Shown: one piece after another, positions 57,307 through 64,000 of the stretch
Layout of the letters: each line of letters starts with the position of its first letter
How positions within the stretch are numbered: the stretch's first letter is position 1
From: Calidifontimicrobium sp035325925
GTDB lineage: Bacteria; Pseudomonadota; Gammaproteobacteria; Burkholderiales; Burkholderiaceae_C
Direction: 5' to 3'
DNA length: 64,000 nt
Assembly (NCBI RefSeq): GCF_035325925.1
Contig: NZ_DAOKZA010000001.1
Location: 154,276-218,275 of the forward strand
The notes under the pieces: model-generated
What the model was told of the DNA's origin: nothing
Databases searched by the model: none
The model's input: only the letters and a program-made list of their open reading frames with translations
Made by a program: the position numbers and the translations under genes

Positions 57307-57951
57307 ATGAACCGCATCGCCACCCTCGCCGCCGTCGCCGTGCTCGCCGGCTGCGCCACCTCGTCGTCACCCGACTCCGCTGCGCTGCAGGCCAAGTTCG
57401 ACGCGATGATCCAGGCCGACTTCAAGCCCAAGGGCATCGCCACGCTCGACCGCGTCAAGCAGGACGAGGCGCAGAAGCTGTGCTCGAACCCCGAAGCGTG
57501 GGCGGGCAAGTCCTACGAGGCCGCGCGCAAGCGCGTCGAGCAGATCAACCTCGCGGCGGTCAAGTGGCCCAGCGACGGCAAGTACCTCGGCGACTGGAAG
57601 CAGGGCGAACGCATCGCGCAGAGCGGGCGCGGCCTGACCTACACCGACAGCGCGAACACCGTCAACGGCGGCAACTGCTACAACTGCCACCAGATCGACA
57701 AGGCGGAGATCTCGCACGGCACGATCGGCCCGAGCCTGTGGAACTACGGCAAGCTGCGCGGTGTCAGCGACCCGAATGCGCCCGCCAGCCAGGAGATCGT
57801 CAAGTACACCTGGGGCAAGATCTGGAACGCCAAGGCGTACAACGCGTGCTCGAACATGCCGCGCGCCGGACACATGGGCATTCTCAACGAGGAGCAGATC
57901 CGGCACGTGATGGCGCTGCTGCTCGACCCGAAGTCGCCGGTGAACCAGTGA
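57307..57951 (+). CDS. soxX: SoxX, haem subunit of SoxAX, lipoprotein-like N-terminus
   Basis: 214 residues. Haem motif C124-x2-C127-H128 (CYNCH) and a methionine ligand candidate M184 (CSNMPRAGHMG). The N-terminus MNRIATLAAVAVLAGCATSS has a lipobox LAGC (C16), so the mature protein may be membrane-anchored, unlike soluble SoxX. An N-terminal region of about 100 residues precedes the haem domain, as in the longer SoxX type. Confidence 0.92.
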   Translation: MNRIATLAAVAVLAGCATSSSPDSAALQAKFDAMIQADFKPKGIATLDRVKQDEAQKLCSNPEAWAGKSYEAARKRVEQINLAAVKWPSDGKYLGDWKQGERIAQSGRGLTYTDSANTVNGGNCYNCHQIDKAEISHGTIGPSLWNYGKLRGVSDPNAPASQEIVKYTWGKIWNAKAYNACSNMPRAGHMGILNEEQIRHVMALLLDPKSPVNQ

Positions 57952-57980
57952 CCTCGGCGGCCTGAAGCGCGCGCAAGCCG

Positions 57981-58005
57981 GGGGCCGCTGGACGCGGCCC
58001 CTTTT
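57981..58005 (+). terminator. Intrinsic terminator between soxX and soxB
   Basis: Perfect 8-bp arms GGGGCCGC and GCGGCCCC around TGGAC, followed by TTTT (58002-58005). A good intrinsic terminator, 30 bases after soxX, so soxB probably has its own promoter or is reached by read-through. Confidence 0.75.
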
Positions 58006-58048
58006 CGCGCCGAGAATATCCGTGATTGATTGAGTACAGAAGGAACGG

Positions 58049-59791
58049 ATGATGTCACTGTCGCGTCGCGAATTCCTCAACGTGCTGGCGGCGGCGTCGG
58101 CGGCGGGCATGGCGCTCGATGCGCCGGATGCGCTGGCTGCCGGTCCCGACGCCGCGGGCCGGCTCTACGACCTGCCGCGCTTCGGCAACGTGCACCTGCT
58201 GCACTTCACCGACTGCCACGCGCAGCTGCGGCCGGTGTACTTCCGCGAGCCGAACGTCAACCTCGGCATCGGCGATGCGAACGGACGCATGCCGCACCTC
58301 GTGGGCGAACGCCTGCTCAAGCACGTGGGCATCCGGCCGGGCACCGTCGAGGCACACGCCTTCACGTACCTGGACTTCGAGCAGGCCGCGCGCAGCTACG
58401 GCAAGGTCGGCGGCTTCGCGCACCTGGCGACCCTCGTCAAGCGCATGCGTGCGACGCGTCCGGGTGCGATCCTGTGCGACGGCGGCGACACCTGGCAGGG
58501 CTCGGGCACCGCGCTGTGGACCGACGGCCAGGACATGGTCGACGCATGCGTGGCGCTGGGCGTCGACGTGATGACCGCGCACTGGGAGATGACGCTGGGC
58601 GCCGATCGGGTCCAGCAGATCGTCGAGAAGGACTTCAAGGGCAAGGTCGACTTCGTCGCGCAGAACGTGAAGACGACCGACTTCGGCGATGCGGTGTTCG
58701 CGCCGTACACGCTGCGCGAGATGAACGGCGTCAAGGTCGCCGTGATCGGCCAGGCCTTCCCGTACACGCCGATCGCCAACCCGCGCTACATGGTGCCCGA
58801 CTGGACCTTCGGCATCCAGGACGAGCACATGCAGAAGATGGTCGACGAGGTGCGCGGCAAGGGCGCGCAGGTCGTCGTGGTGCTCAGCCACAACGGCATG
58901 GACGTCGACATCAAGATGGCGTCGCGGGTGCGCGGCATCGATGCGGTCCTCGGCGGCCACACGCACGACGGCATGCCGGCGCCGGTGATCGTCGACAACG
59001 CCGGCGGCAAGACGCTGGTGACCAACGCCGGCTCGAACACGAAGTTCCTCGGCGTGCTCGACTTCGACGTGCGCGGCGGCAGGATCCAGGGCTTCCAGTA
59101 CCGGCTGCTGCCGGTGTTCGCGAACTTCCTGCCGGCCGACGCGCAGATGGACGCGCTGGTCAAGCGGATCCGCGCCCCGTACGAGGCCAAGCTGGGCGAG
59201 AGGCTCGCGCGCACCGAGGGCCTGCTGTACCGGCGCGGCAACTTCAACGGCACCTTCGACCAGCTGATCGTCGACGCGCTGATGGAGGTGCGCGGCGCCG
59301 ACCTCGCGTTCTCGCCGGGCTTCCGCTGGGGCACCTCGCTGCTGCCGAACAGCGACATCCTGATGGAGCACGTGCTCGACCAGACCGCGACCACCTATTC
59401 GTACTCGACGCTCACCGAGATGCGCGGCGAGATGATCAAGACCGTGCTCGAGGACGTCGCCGACAACCTGTTCAACCCCGACCCGTACTACCAGCAGGGT
59501 GGTGACATGGTGCGCGTCGGCGGGCTGACCTACGCGATCGACCCGAACGCCGCGGCCGGCTCGCGCATCAGCGACATGCGCCTGAAGGGCCAGCCGATCG
59601 AGGCCGGCAAGACCTACAGGGTGGCGGGCTGGGCCCCGGTGGCCGAGGAAGCGAGGCAGACCTCGGGGGGGCGCATGGTGTGGGACGACGTGGCCGCCTG
59701 GCTGCGCGACAAGAAGGTCGTCACGCCGCGTCGGCTGAATACGCCGCGCATCATCGGCATGGACGGCAACCCGGGCATCGCCGCGTCGTGA
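58049..59791 (+). CDS. soxB: SoxB, thiosulfohydrolase
   Basis: 580 residues with a Tat signal (SRREFLNVLAAASAAGMA). Catalytic manganese-site segments are HFTDCHAQLRPVYFREP, CDGGDTWQGSG, VTAHWEMTLG and LGGHTHDGMPAP, as in 5'-nucleotidase-like enzymes, followed by the C-terminal domain with LEDVADNLFNPDPYYQQGGDMVRVGG. It hydrolyses the terminal sulfone from SoxY-bound thiosulfate as sulfate. AAGGAACGG precedes ATG 58049. Confidence 0.95.
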   Translation: MMSLSRREFLNVLAAASAAGMALDAPDALAAGPDAAGRLYDLPRFGNVHLLHFTDCHAQLRPVYFREPNVNLGIGDANGRMPHLVGERLLKHVGIRPGTVEAHAFTYLDFEQAARSYGKVGGFAHLATLVKRMRATRPGAILCDGGDTWQGSGTALWTDGQDMVDACVALGVDVMTAHWEMTLGADRVQQIVEKDFKGKVDFVAQNVKTTDFGDAVFAPYTLREMNGVKVAVIGQAFPYTPIANPRYMVPDWTFGIQDEHMQKMVDEVRGKGAQVVVVLSHNGMDVDIKMASRVRGIDAVLGGHTHDGMPAPVIVDNAGGKTLVTNAGSNTKFLGVLDFDVRGGRIQGFQYRLLPVFANFLPADAQMDALVKRIRAPYEAKLGERLARTEGLLYRRGNFNGTFDQLIVDALMEVRGADLAFSPGFRWGTSLLPNSDILMEHVLDQTATTYSYSTLTEMRGEMIKTVLEDVADNLFNPDPYYQQGGDMVRVGGLTYAIDPNAAAGSRISDMRLKGQPIEAGKTYRVAGWAPVAEEARQTSGGRMVWDDVAAWLRDKKVVTPRRLNTPRIIGMDGNPGIAAS

Positions 59792-60285
59792 CTTCGCACC
59801 GCGCCGCCGGCCTCACGCGCCGCCGGGCGAGCGGCGCGCTCGTGGGTGCGCTCTGCGGCGCGTCGCTGGTGCCGGCGGTGCTGCGCGCACAGCCGCTGGA
59901 CGGCACGCAGGACCTCGCGCACGACATCGGCGCCGCGGCGGCGCGCGGGCAGCCGCTGCTGCTGCTGGTGTCGCTGGACGGCTGCGTGTTCTGCGACATC
60001 GTGCGCCGCAGCTACCTGCTGCCGCTGCGTGCGCAAGGCGAGTTCACGCGCCAGATCGACCTGCGCGGGCGCTCGCTGCTGCGCGGGCCCACCGGCGCGT
60101 CGGTGCGCGAATCCGACCTGGCGCGCGCCTGGGGCGTTCGTGTCGCGCCGACGCTGCTGTTCCTCGGCCCCGGCGGCACCGAACTCGCGCCGCGCCTGGC
60201 CGGCTACAGCGAGGACTTCTACGGCGCCTACCTCGACGACGCGCTGGCGCAGGCGCGCACGCGCTTGCGCCTGGCGCGCGGGTGA
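59788..60285 (+). CDS. SoxW-like periplasmic thioredoxin
   Basis: 165 residues. A signal-like N-terminus (SGALVGALCGASLVPAVLRAQ) and a thioredoxin fold with C66-V-F-C69 (DGCVFCDIVRR), then RVAPTLLFLGPGG. GTG start overlaps the soxB stop. In other sox clusters SoxW keeps SoxY thiols reduced. The partner SoxV (membrane electron carrier) is not in view. Symbol left open because the redox motif is unusual. Confidence 0.75.
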   Translation: MTSHRAAGLTRRRASGALVGALCGASLVPAVLRAQPLDGTQDLAHDIGAAAARGQPLLLLVSLDGCVFCDIVRRSYLLPLRAQGEFTRQIDLRGRSLLRGPTGASVRESDLARAWGVRVAPTLLFLGPGGTELAPRLAGYSEDFYGAYLDDALAQARTRLRLARG

Positions 60286-60337
60286 GCCGCGCGCCCGCCT
60301 TCCAGCTGCGCGGCCGAGCCGCGCCCGAGGGCGGCCC

Positions 60338-60766
60338 TCAGGGCCGCAGGTAGACGTAACCGTCCTTCGCCTGCAACCTGGCCACCTCGGCGACGCCCGA
60401 GGGAACGACCTTGGCTTCCATCACCACCTTCGTCGGCTCGATCTTGCGGCTGACCAGCGTGTTGTTGCACACGCGGAACTCGACGCCGCGGCCGGCGAGT
60501 TCGCCGATCGCGCCGGCGAACGGCTGTTCGACCATGTTCTTCGCTCCCTCGAGCAGGAAGTCGATGCCGGGGCCGTGCGTGACCACCACGATCTTCGCGT
60601 TCGGGTCGGCGTTCAGGTGGTTGCGGATGTTGCCCACGGCGCGGCTGGCCTGCTGGATGCCTTCGTTGAGGTGGTACACGACCTTGATCGCGTCCTGCGC
60701 CCACGCCGAGCAGGTGCCGGCGGCGAGCAGCAAGGGCAACAGCAGGCGGGCGTGCAGGGTCTTCAT
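60338..60766 (-). CDS. Periplasmic DsrE-family protein
   Basis: 142 residues. A signal peptide ends SAWAQ, then the DsrE/F-like fold: VVYHLNEGIQQASRAVGNIRNHLNADPNAKIVVVTHGPGIDFLL and C100 in VEFRVCNNTL at the position of the sulfurtransfer cysteine of DsrE. Probably handles sulfane sulfur in the periplasm near the Sox system. Divergent from the metallohydrolase gene across 134 bases. Confidence 0.8.
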   Translation of the reverse strand: MKTLHARLLLPLLLAAGTCSAWAQDAIKVVYHLNEGIQQASRAVGNIRNHLNADPNAKIVVVTHGPGIDFLLEGAKNMVEQPFAGAIGELAGRGVEFRVCNNTLVSRKIEPTKVVMEAKVVPSGVAEVARLQAKDGYVYLRP

Positions 60767-60842
60767 GGCGGTCTCCGGTTCGAGGATGACGGCACTGCCG
60801 CCCGGGTCACCGACGACCCGGGCGGCGCCGCAGGAGCTTATC

Positions 60843-60867
60843 GTGCATCATTTGCGTCGATGATCAC
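60843..60867. promoter_or_regulatory. Inverted repeat between dsrE-like and metallohydrolase genes
   Basis: ATCAT (60847-60851) and ATGAT (60860-60864) with an 8-base spacer, flanked by GTG on the left and CAC on the right. Situated in a divergent promoter gap; a regulator site is possible but not shown. Confidence 0.35.
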
Positions 60868-60900
60868 ACAGTGTTTCTACCGTTCGCGACGGGGGCGTCG

Positions 60901-61911
60901 ATGACCGCGGCGCCACGCTCGGCCGCGCAGAGCCCGTGCACGTGCGGTGCGTGGACGGCGCTGTGGGTGGCGGCGGTGCTGTGGTGGCTCGCCGCCGCCG
61001 CATCCCCGGCACTGGCGCAGCAAGCCGTGCTGCAGCCGCGCCAGGTCGGCGCGCACAGCTGGGCGGTGTTCGGCGAGGCCGGCATGGCCACCGCCGCGAA
61101 CCAGGGCTTCAACTCGAACGCGGGCTTCGTGGTCACGCGCGACGGGGTCGTCGTGTTCGACACGCTGGGCACGCCGGCGCTGGGCGAGGCGCTGATCGCC
61201 GCGATCCGGCGCGTCACGGTGCAGCCGATCCGCCGCGTCGTCGTCAGCCACTACCACGCCGACCACTACTACGGCGCGCAGGCGTTCAAGGCCGTCGGCG
61301 CCGAGATCTGGGCGCACGAGGCGGCGCGCGGCGTGATCGCCAGCGACGAGGCGAAGGCGCGCCTGGCGCAGCGCCGGCAGGACCTGTTCCCGTGGGTCGA
61401 CGATCGCACGCAGCCGGTTGACGCCGACCGCTGGCTGACGTTCGGCGAGCGCGGGGAGATCGCCTTCGAGCTCGGCGGCGTGCGCTTGCGCCTGCTCGAC
61501 GTCAGCGGCGCGCACTCGCCTCAGGACATCATGATGCACGTCGAGGACGACGGCGTGCTGTTCGCCGGCGACCTGTACTTCACCGGGCGCATCCCGTACG
61601 TCGTCGGCGCGAACACGCGCGCGTGGCTGGCGGCGCTCGAGCGGGTGGCGTCGGTGGCGCCCCGCGTCGCGGTGCCGGGCCACGGCGAGGCGTCGCAACA
61701 GGTGCAGCGCGACCTGACGCTGACGCGCGACTACCTGCGCCACCTGCGCGAGGTGATGGGCCGCGCCGCCGAGGAAATGGCCGACTTCGACGAGGCGTTC
61801 GAGCGCGCCGACTGGTCGCGCTGGCAGGCGCTGCCCGCGTTCGGGCCGGGGCACCGGCTCAACGCGCGGTCGGTCTATCTCGAGATGGAGCGCGAGAGCC
61901 TGAACCGCTGA
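60901..61911 (+). CDS. Metallo-beta-lactamase-fold hydrolase, SoxH-like
   Basis: 336 residues. A signal sequence (LWVAAVLWWLAAAASPALAQ) leads into the MBL fold with H117-x-H119-x-D121-H122 (SHYHADHYYG), then LLDVSGAHSPQDIMMHVEDDGVLFAGDLY and VPGHGEAS. Periplasmic MBL enzymes of this type (SoxH in Paracoccus; also quinoprotein-relay hydrolases) occur beside sox genes. A GTG at 60871 could be an earlier start. Confidence 0.75.
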   Translation: MTAAPRSAAQSPCTCGAWTALWVAAVLWWLAAAASPALAQQAVLQPRQVGAHSWAVFGEAGMATAANQGFNSNAGFVVTRDGVVVFDTLGTPALGEALIAAIRRVTVQPIRRVVVSHYHADHYYGAQAFKAVGAEIWAHEAARGVIASDEAKARLAQRRQDLFPWVDDRTQPVDADRWLTFGERGEIAFELGGVRLRLLDVSGAHSPQDIMMHVEDDGVLFAGDLYFTGRIPYVVGANTRAWLAALERVASVAPRVAVPGHGEASQQVQRDLTLTRDYLRHLREVMGRAAEEMADFDEAFERADWSRWQALPAFGPGHRLNARSVYLEMERESLNR

Positions 61912-61924
61912 ACGCCGCGGCGGC

Positions 61925-62248
61925 TCACTGCCTGAACTTGTACCACTGCTGGTTGACGAACGCGGCCACGTCGCGCTCATCCTCGGGGAACAGTTCGAGC
62001 CGCAGCTCGCTGTTGCACAGGCTGACGTAGCGCTTGAGGTCGAACACCGACTTCACCTTGCGGTCGTCGCGCAGGTAGATGAAACCCTCGTCGCGCCCGG
62101 TCTTCTCGGTGTGGCACGACGCACACTTCGCCTCGTAGTGGATCTTGCGGCCGTTGGCGAGGTCGGCGTCGGGGAAGGGGTTGGCGGCGGTGGGCAGGGC
62201 GGTGAAGCCCGCGAGCAGTCCGGCCGCCACGGTGAGCGAAACGCGCAT
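61925..62248 (-). CDS. Small periplasmic c-type cytochrome
   Basis: 107 residues: signal peptide (VAAGLLAGFTALPTAA), then one haem site C42-x2-C45-H46 (CASCHTEKTG) and YVSLCNSELRLELFPEDERDVAAFVNQQWYKF at the C-terminus. CTGAGG precedes ATG 62248. No methionine ligand is obvious. Probably an electron acceptor near the Sox enzymes; not an obvious SoxE. Confidence 0.8.
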   Translation of the reverse strand: MRVSLTVAAGLLAGFTALPTAANPFPDADLANGRKIHYEAKCASCHTEKTGRDEGFIYLRDDRKVKSVFDLKRYVSLCNSELRLELFPEDERDVAAFVNQQWYKFRQ

Positions 62249-62304
62249 GGTCCTCAGGTGCTTACAAGACAACGCCGCAAGCGTGCGGCGGCGTGCCGCC
62301 GATG

Positions 62305-63084
62305 TCAAGCCGAATCGACCCGGTCGAGCACAGCCGCCACGGGGGGGCGGCGCGGCAGCGCATGCCAGCGCCGCACATCGTCGAGCGTGACCGGCCGCGC
62401 CGCGCCGTCGGGGTGGTGGTCGAGGTCGGCGAGCCGCACGCTGGCGGCAGCGAAGTCGTCGGCCGCACTGCACGCGGTCGGCGTGACGATGCAGCGCAGC
62501 CCGGCCGTCGTCGCCGCGGTCGCGCCGTGGCCCGAGTCCTCGAACGCGATGGCCGCGTCGGCGTCGAGTCGCAGTCGCTCGAGCACCCAGCGGTAGACCG
62601 CCGCGTCGGGCTTCTTCGACGCGACGTCCCGGGCGGTACCCATCACCTCGAACCAGCCCGGTGCTTCGGCGCCGAGCGTGGCCTCGAGCAGGGCGATCAC
62701 GTTGTCGCGCGTCGTCGTCGTCGCGATCGCGAGGCGCAGACCCTGATGCCGCGCCTCGCGGATCAGGCGCTCGACGCCGGGTCGCAGCCGCACCGCGCCG
62801 GCGGCGACGCGCTGCACGTAGTGGCGCGTCTTGCTCGCGTGCAGCCGCTGCAGCAGCGCGGCGAGTTCGTCGTCGGCCAGCGGCAGCGCGCGGTGCGCGC
62901 GCACGTAGTGCGCCATGCGCTCGACGCCGCCCGCGACCTGCAGCAGTGCGCCGTACAGCGCCGAGCCCCAGTGCCAGTCGAGGCCGTGCTCGGCGAACGC
63001 GGCGTTGAACGCGACGCGGTGACCGTCGTGTTCGGTGTCGGCCAGCGTGCCGTCGACGTCGAAGATCAGCGCCTCGAGCGGCAT
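62305..63084 (-). CDS. HAD-IA phosphatase, CbbY-like
   Basis: 259 residues. DxD nucleophile D9/D11 in FDVDGTLADTE, cap domain, LAIATTTTRDNVIALL, K and D in KKPDAAVYRWVLERL, IAFEDSGHGATAA. CbbY of the Calvin cycle has the same DVDGTLADTE and removes phosphate from xylulose 1,5-bisphosphate, a Rubisco inhibitor. A class II aldolase gene lies nearby, so a cbb neighbourhood is likely to the right. Other HAD phosphatases cannot be excluded. Confidence 0.72.
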   Translation of the reverse strand: MPLEALIFDVDGTLADTEHDGHRVAFNAAFAEHGLDWHWGSALYGALLQVAGGVERMAHYVRAHRALPLADDELAALLQRLHASKTRHYVQRVAAGAVRLRPGVERLIREARHQGLRLAIATTTTRDNVIALLEATLGAEAPGWFEVMGTARDVASKKPDAAVYRWVLERLRLDADAAIAFEDSGHGATAATTAGLRCIVTPTACSAADDFAAASVRLADLDHHPDGAARPVTLDDVRRWHALPRRPPVAAVLDRVDSA

Positions 63085-63143
63085 GCTCGTTCCCTTGGGC
63101 GCGCTCGCATGGGAGTCGGGAGCGACCGCGCCGCGTTCAAGCG

Positions 63144-63222
63144 GCCGCCGCGGACCCGGCTTCGCCGGTCCGCAGGCGGCGCCCCCTCGAGGGTGAAGCG
63201 CCGCAGGCGCTTCGGGGGTGGC
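63144..63222. repeat. Tandem palindromic intergenic repeat (two stem-loops)
   Basis: Two adjacent GC-rich stem-loops: one with outer arms GCCGCC/GGCGGC and inner arms around TTC (63144-63180), one with CCCCC/GGGGG outer and GAAGCGCC/GGCGCTTC inner arms around GCA (63181-63222). It resembles dispersed extragenic palindromes common in Burkholderiales; only one copy is seen here. Confidence 0.6.
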
Positions 63223-63762
63223 TCAATCCCTCCACTTGATCGAGCAGCCGATGCAGTGGTGCTGTTCGGCCGGGCCGCGGCCCGTCTCGGCGACTGCCTT
63301 CATCGCATCGAACAGCTCGCGTGGCGTGCCCTCGGGCGCCGTGTCCTTGCGCGACGCGTCGAGCCGGCCGCGGTAGCGCAGCTGCAGTTGCGCGTCGAAG
63401 CCGAAGAAGTCGGGCGTGCACACGGCGCCGTAGGCGCGCGCGACCTGCTGCGTCTCGTCGTGCAGGTACGGGAACGGCAGCGCCAGCTCGACCATGCGCT
63501 CGTAGCTGTCCTCGGGGTAGGCCGTGGCGTCGTTGGCGTTGATGCCGATCACGTGCACGCCGATCGCCTTCAGGTCGCGCGCGTCGCGGACCAGCCTCGG
63601 CAGGATCGCCTTCACGTACGGGCAGTGGTTGCAGATGAACGCCACCACGGTGCCGCGCGGACCCGCGAGGTCGGCCAGCGTGTGCGTGTGCCCGTCGGTG
63701 CCGCGCAGCGCAAACGGCGGCGCGGCCCGGCCGAGGTCGGCGGCAGGAGCTTCGGCGGCCAT
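63223..63762 (-). CDS. Thioredoxin-family protein (redoxin/AhpC-TSA-like)
   Basis: 179 residues without a signal peptide. C44-N-H-C47 (FICNHCPYVKA) in a thioredoxin-fold protein with HVIGINANDATAYPEDSYERM and HDETQQVARAYGAVCTPDFFGFD; the last 12 residues include CIGCSIKW. It belongs to the cytosolic CxxC redoxin group found across Burkholderiales; partner unknown. Stem-loop repeat just downstream. Confidence 0.75.
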   Translation of the reverse strand: MAAEAPAADLGRAAPPFALRGTDGHTHTLADLAGPRGTVVAFICNHCPYVKAILPRLVRDARDLKAIGVHVIGINANDATAYPEDSYERMVELALPFPYLHDETQQVARAYGAVCTPDFFGFDAQLQLRYRGRLDASRKDTAPEGTPRELFDAMKAVAETGRGPAEQHHCIGCSIKWRD

Positions 63763-63775
63763 GACGTCGCGCGCC

Positions 63776-64000
63776 TCAGCGGTAGCGGCGCACCATGTCG
63801 TCGAGCGCGACCGGCTTGATCCTCGCCGCCATCGCGGCGCAGCCGAAGGCCTCGAAGCGCGCCTTGCAGATGCCGCGCGCGGCCTTCGTCGCCGCGGCGA
63901 GCGCCTTGCGCGGGTCGAACTCGCCCGGCTGCTCGGCGAAGACCTGGCGCATCGCGCCGGTCATCGCCAGCCGGATGTCGGTGTCGATGTTGACCTTGCG
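63776..64000 (-). CDS. Class II fructose-1,6-bisphosphate aldolase, C-terminal part
   Basis: Partial: the 5' end lies beyond the window. The visible C-terminal 74 residues read RKVNIDTDIRLAMTGAMRQV, then FAEQPGEFDPRKALAAATK, ARGICKARFEAFG and KPVALDDMVRRY, which match the end of class II (zinc) FBP aldolases. Probably the cbbA/fba gene of a Calvin or glycolytic cluster. The following 13 bases separate it from the redoxin gene. Confidence 0.88.
   Translation of the reverse strand, partial: RKVNIDTDIRLAMTGAMRQVFAEQPGEFDPRKALAAATKAARGICKARFEAFGCAAMAARIKPVALDDMVRRYR

Overview
The window is very GC-rich with dense, strand-alternating operons and many 4-base start/stop overlaps. Gene content points to a betaproteobacterium of the order Burkholderiales, probably close to the Rubrivivax/Leptothrix/Comamonadaceae groups. 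Indicators are a PEP-CTERM protein, 2-aminobenzoate-CoA ligase, an alaA-hom-thrC-molybdopterin gene run, and a sox cluster next to cbb-type genes. The organism assignment is inference from gene content.

Layout: 0-3.5 kb holds the end of a kynurenine formamidase gene and a divergent 2-aminobenzoyl-CoA ligase/thioesterase/RidA operon (tryptophan/anthranilate catabolism). 3.5-6 kb holds an AmmeMemoRadiSam set: a fused Memo-AMMECR1 protein and its radical SAM partner. 6-13.3 kb holds small proteins, propionyl-CoA synthetase, a PEP-CTERM protein with a sigma-54-type promoter, a frameshifted M3-peptidase relic, PhoH, a Bcp-type peroxiredoxin and a Mth938-like protein. 13.3-19.9 kb is a collinear run alaA-hom-thrC-mobB-moeA-moaD-moaE. 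20-25.2 kb is a translationally coupled catabolic operon: flavin reductase, NicX-like dioxygenase, alpha/beta hydrolase, acyl-CoA dehydrogenase, acyl-CoA ligase. 25.2-37.7 kb holds an RCC1/Ig-like lipoprotein, clpB with a sigma-32-like promoter, a roadblock-like hypothetical, nadB, comFB, nadC-nadA and an AraC/MFS pair.

37.7-52.3 kb is the most unusual part. It has an isomerase/epimerase, a DUF993 protein, a Gfo/Idh/MocA oxidoreductase, a phytanoyl-CoA-dioxygenase-like enzyme, a short MetE-like zinc enzyme, a dehydratase/epimerase, an NMT1-type ABC importer, a DHDPS-family enzyme, a TetR regulator, a ThDP enzyme and an RraA-like aldolase. A shared inverted repeat (TNNCC-N4-GGYKA-like) sits in all three divergent promoter regions of this block. 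It behaves like the operator of one TetR regulon and ties the genes into one undescribed catabolic system.

52.3-62.3 kb holds tRNA-Pro(UGG) and a Sox thiosulfate-oxidation cluster: an ArsR-type regulator, soxCD, soxYZ, soxAX, soxB, a SoxW-like thioredoxin, a DsrE protein, a SoxH-like metallohydrolase and a small cytochrome. Stem-loops split it into transcriptional blocks. The right end has a CbbY-like phosphatase, a thioredoxin-fold protein and the end of a class II fructose-bisphosphate aldolase gene, which may be the edge of a Calvin-cycle neighbourhood. No CRISPR array, insertion sequence or phage gene was seen.
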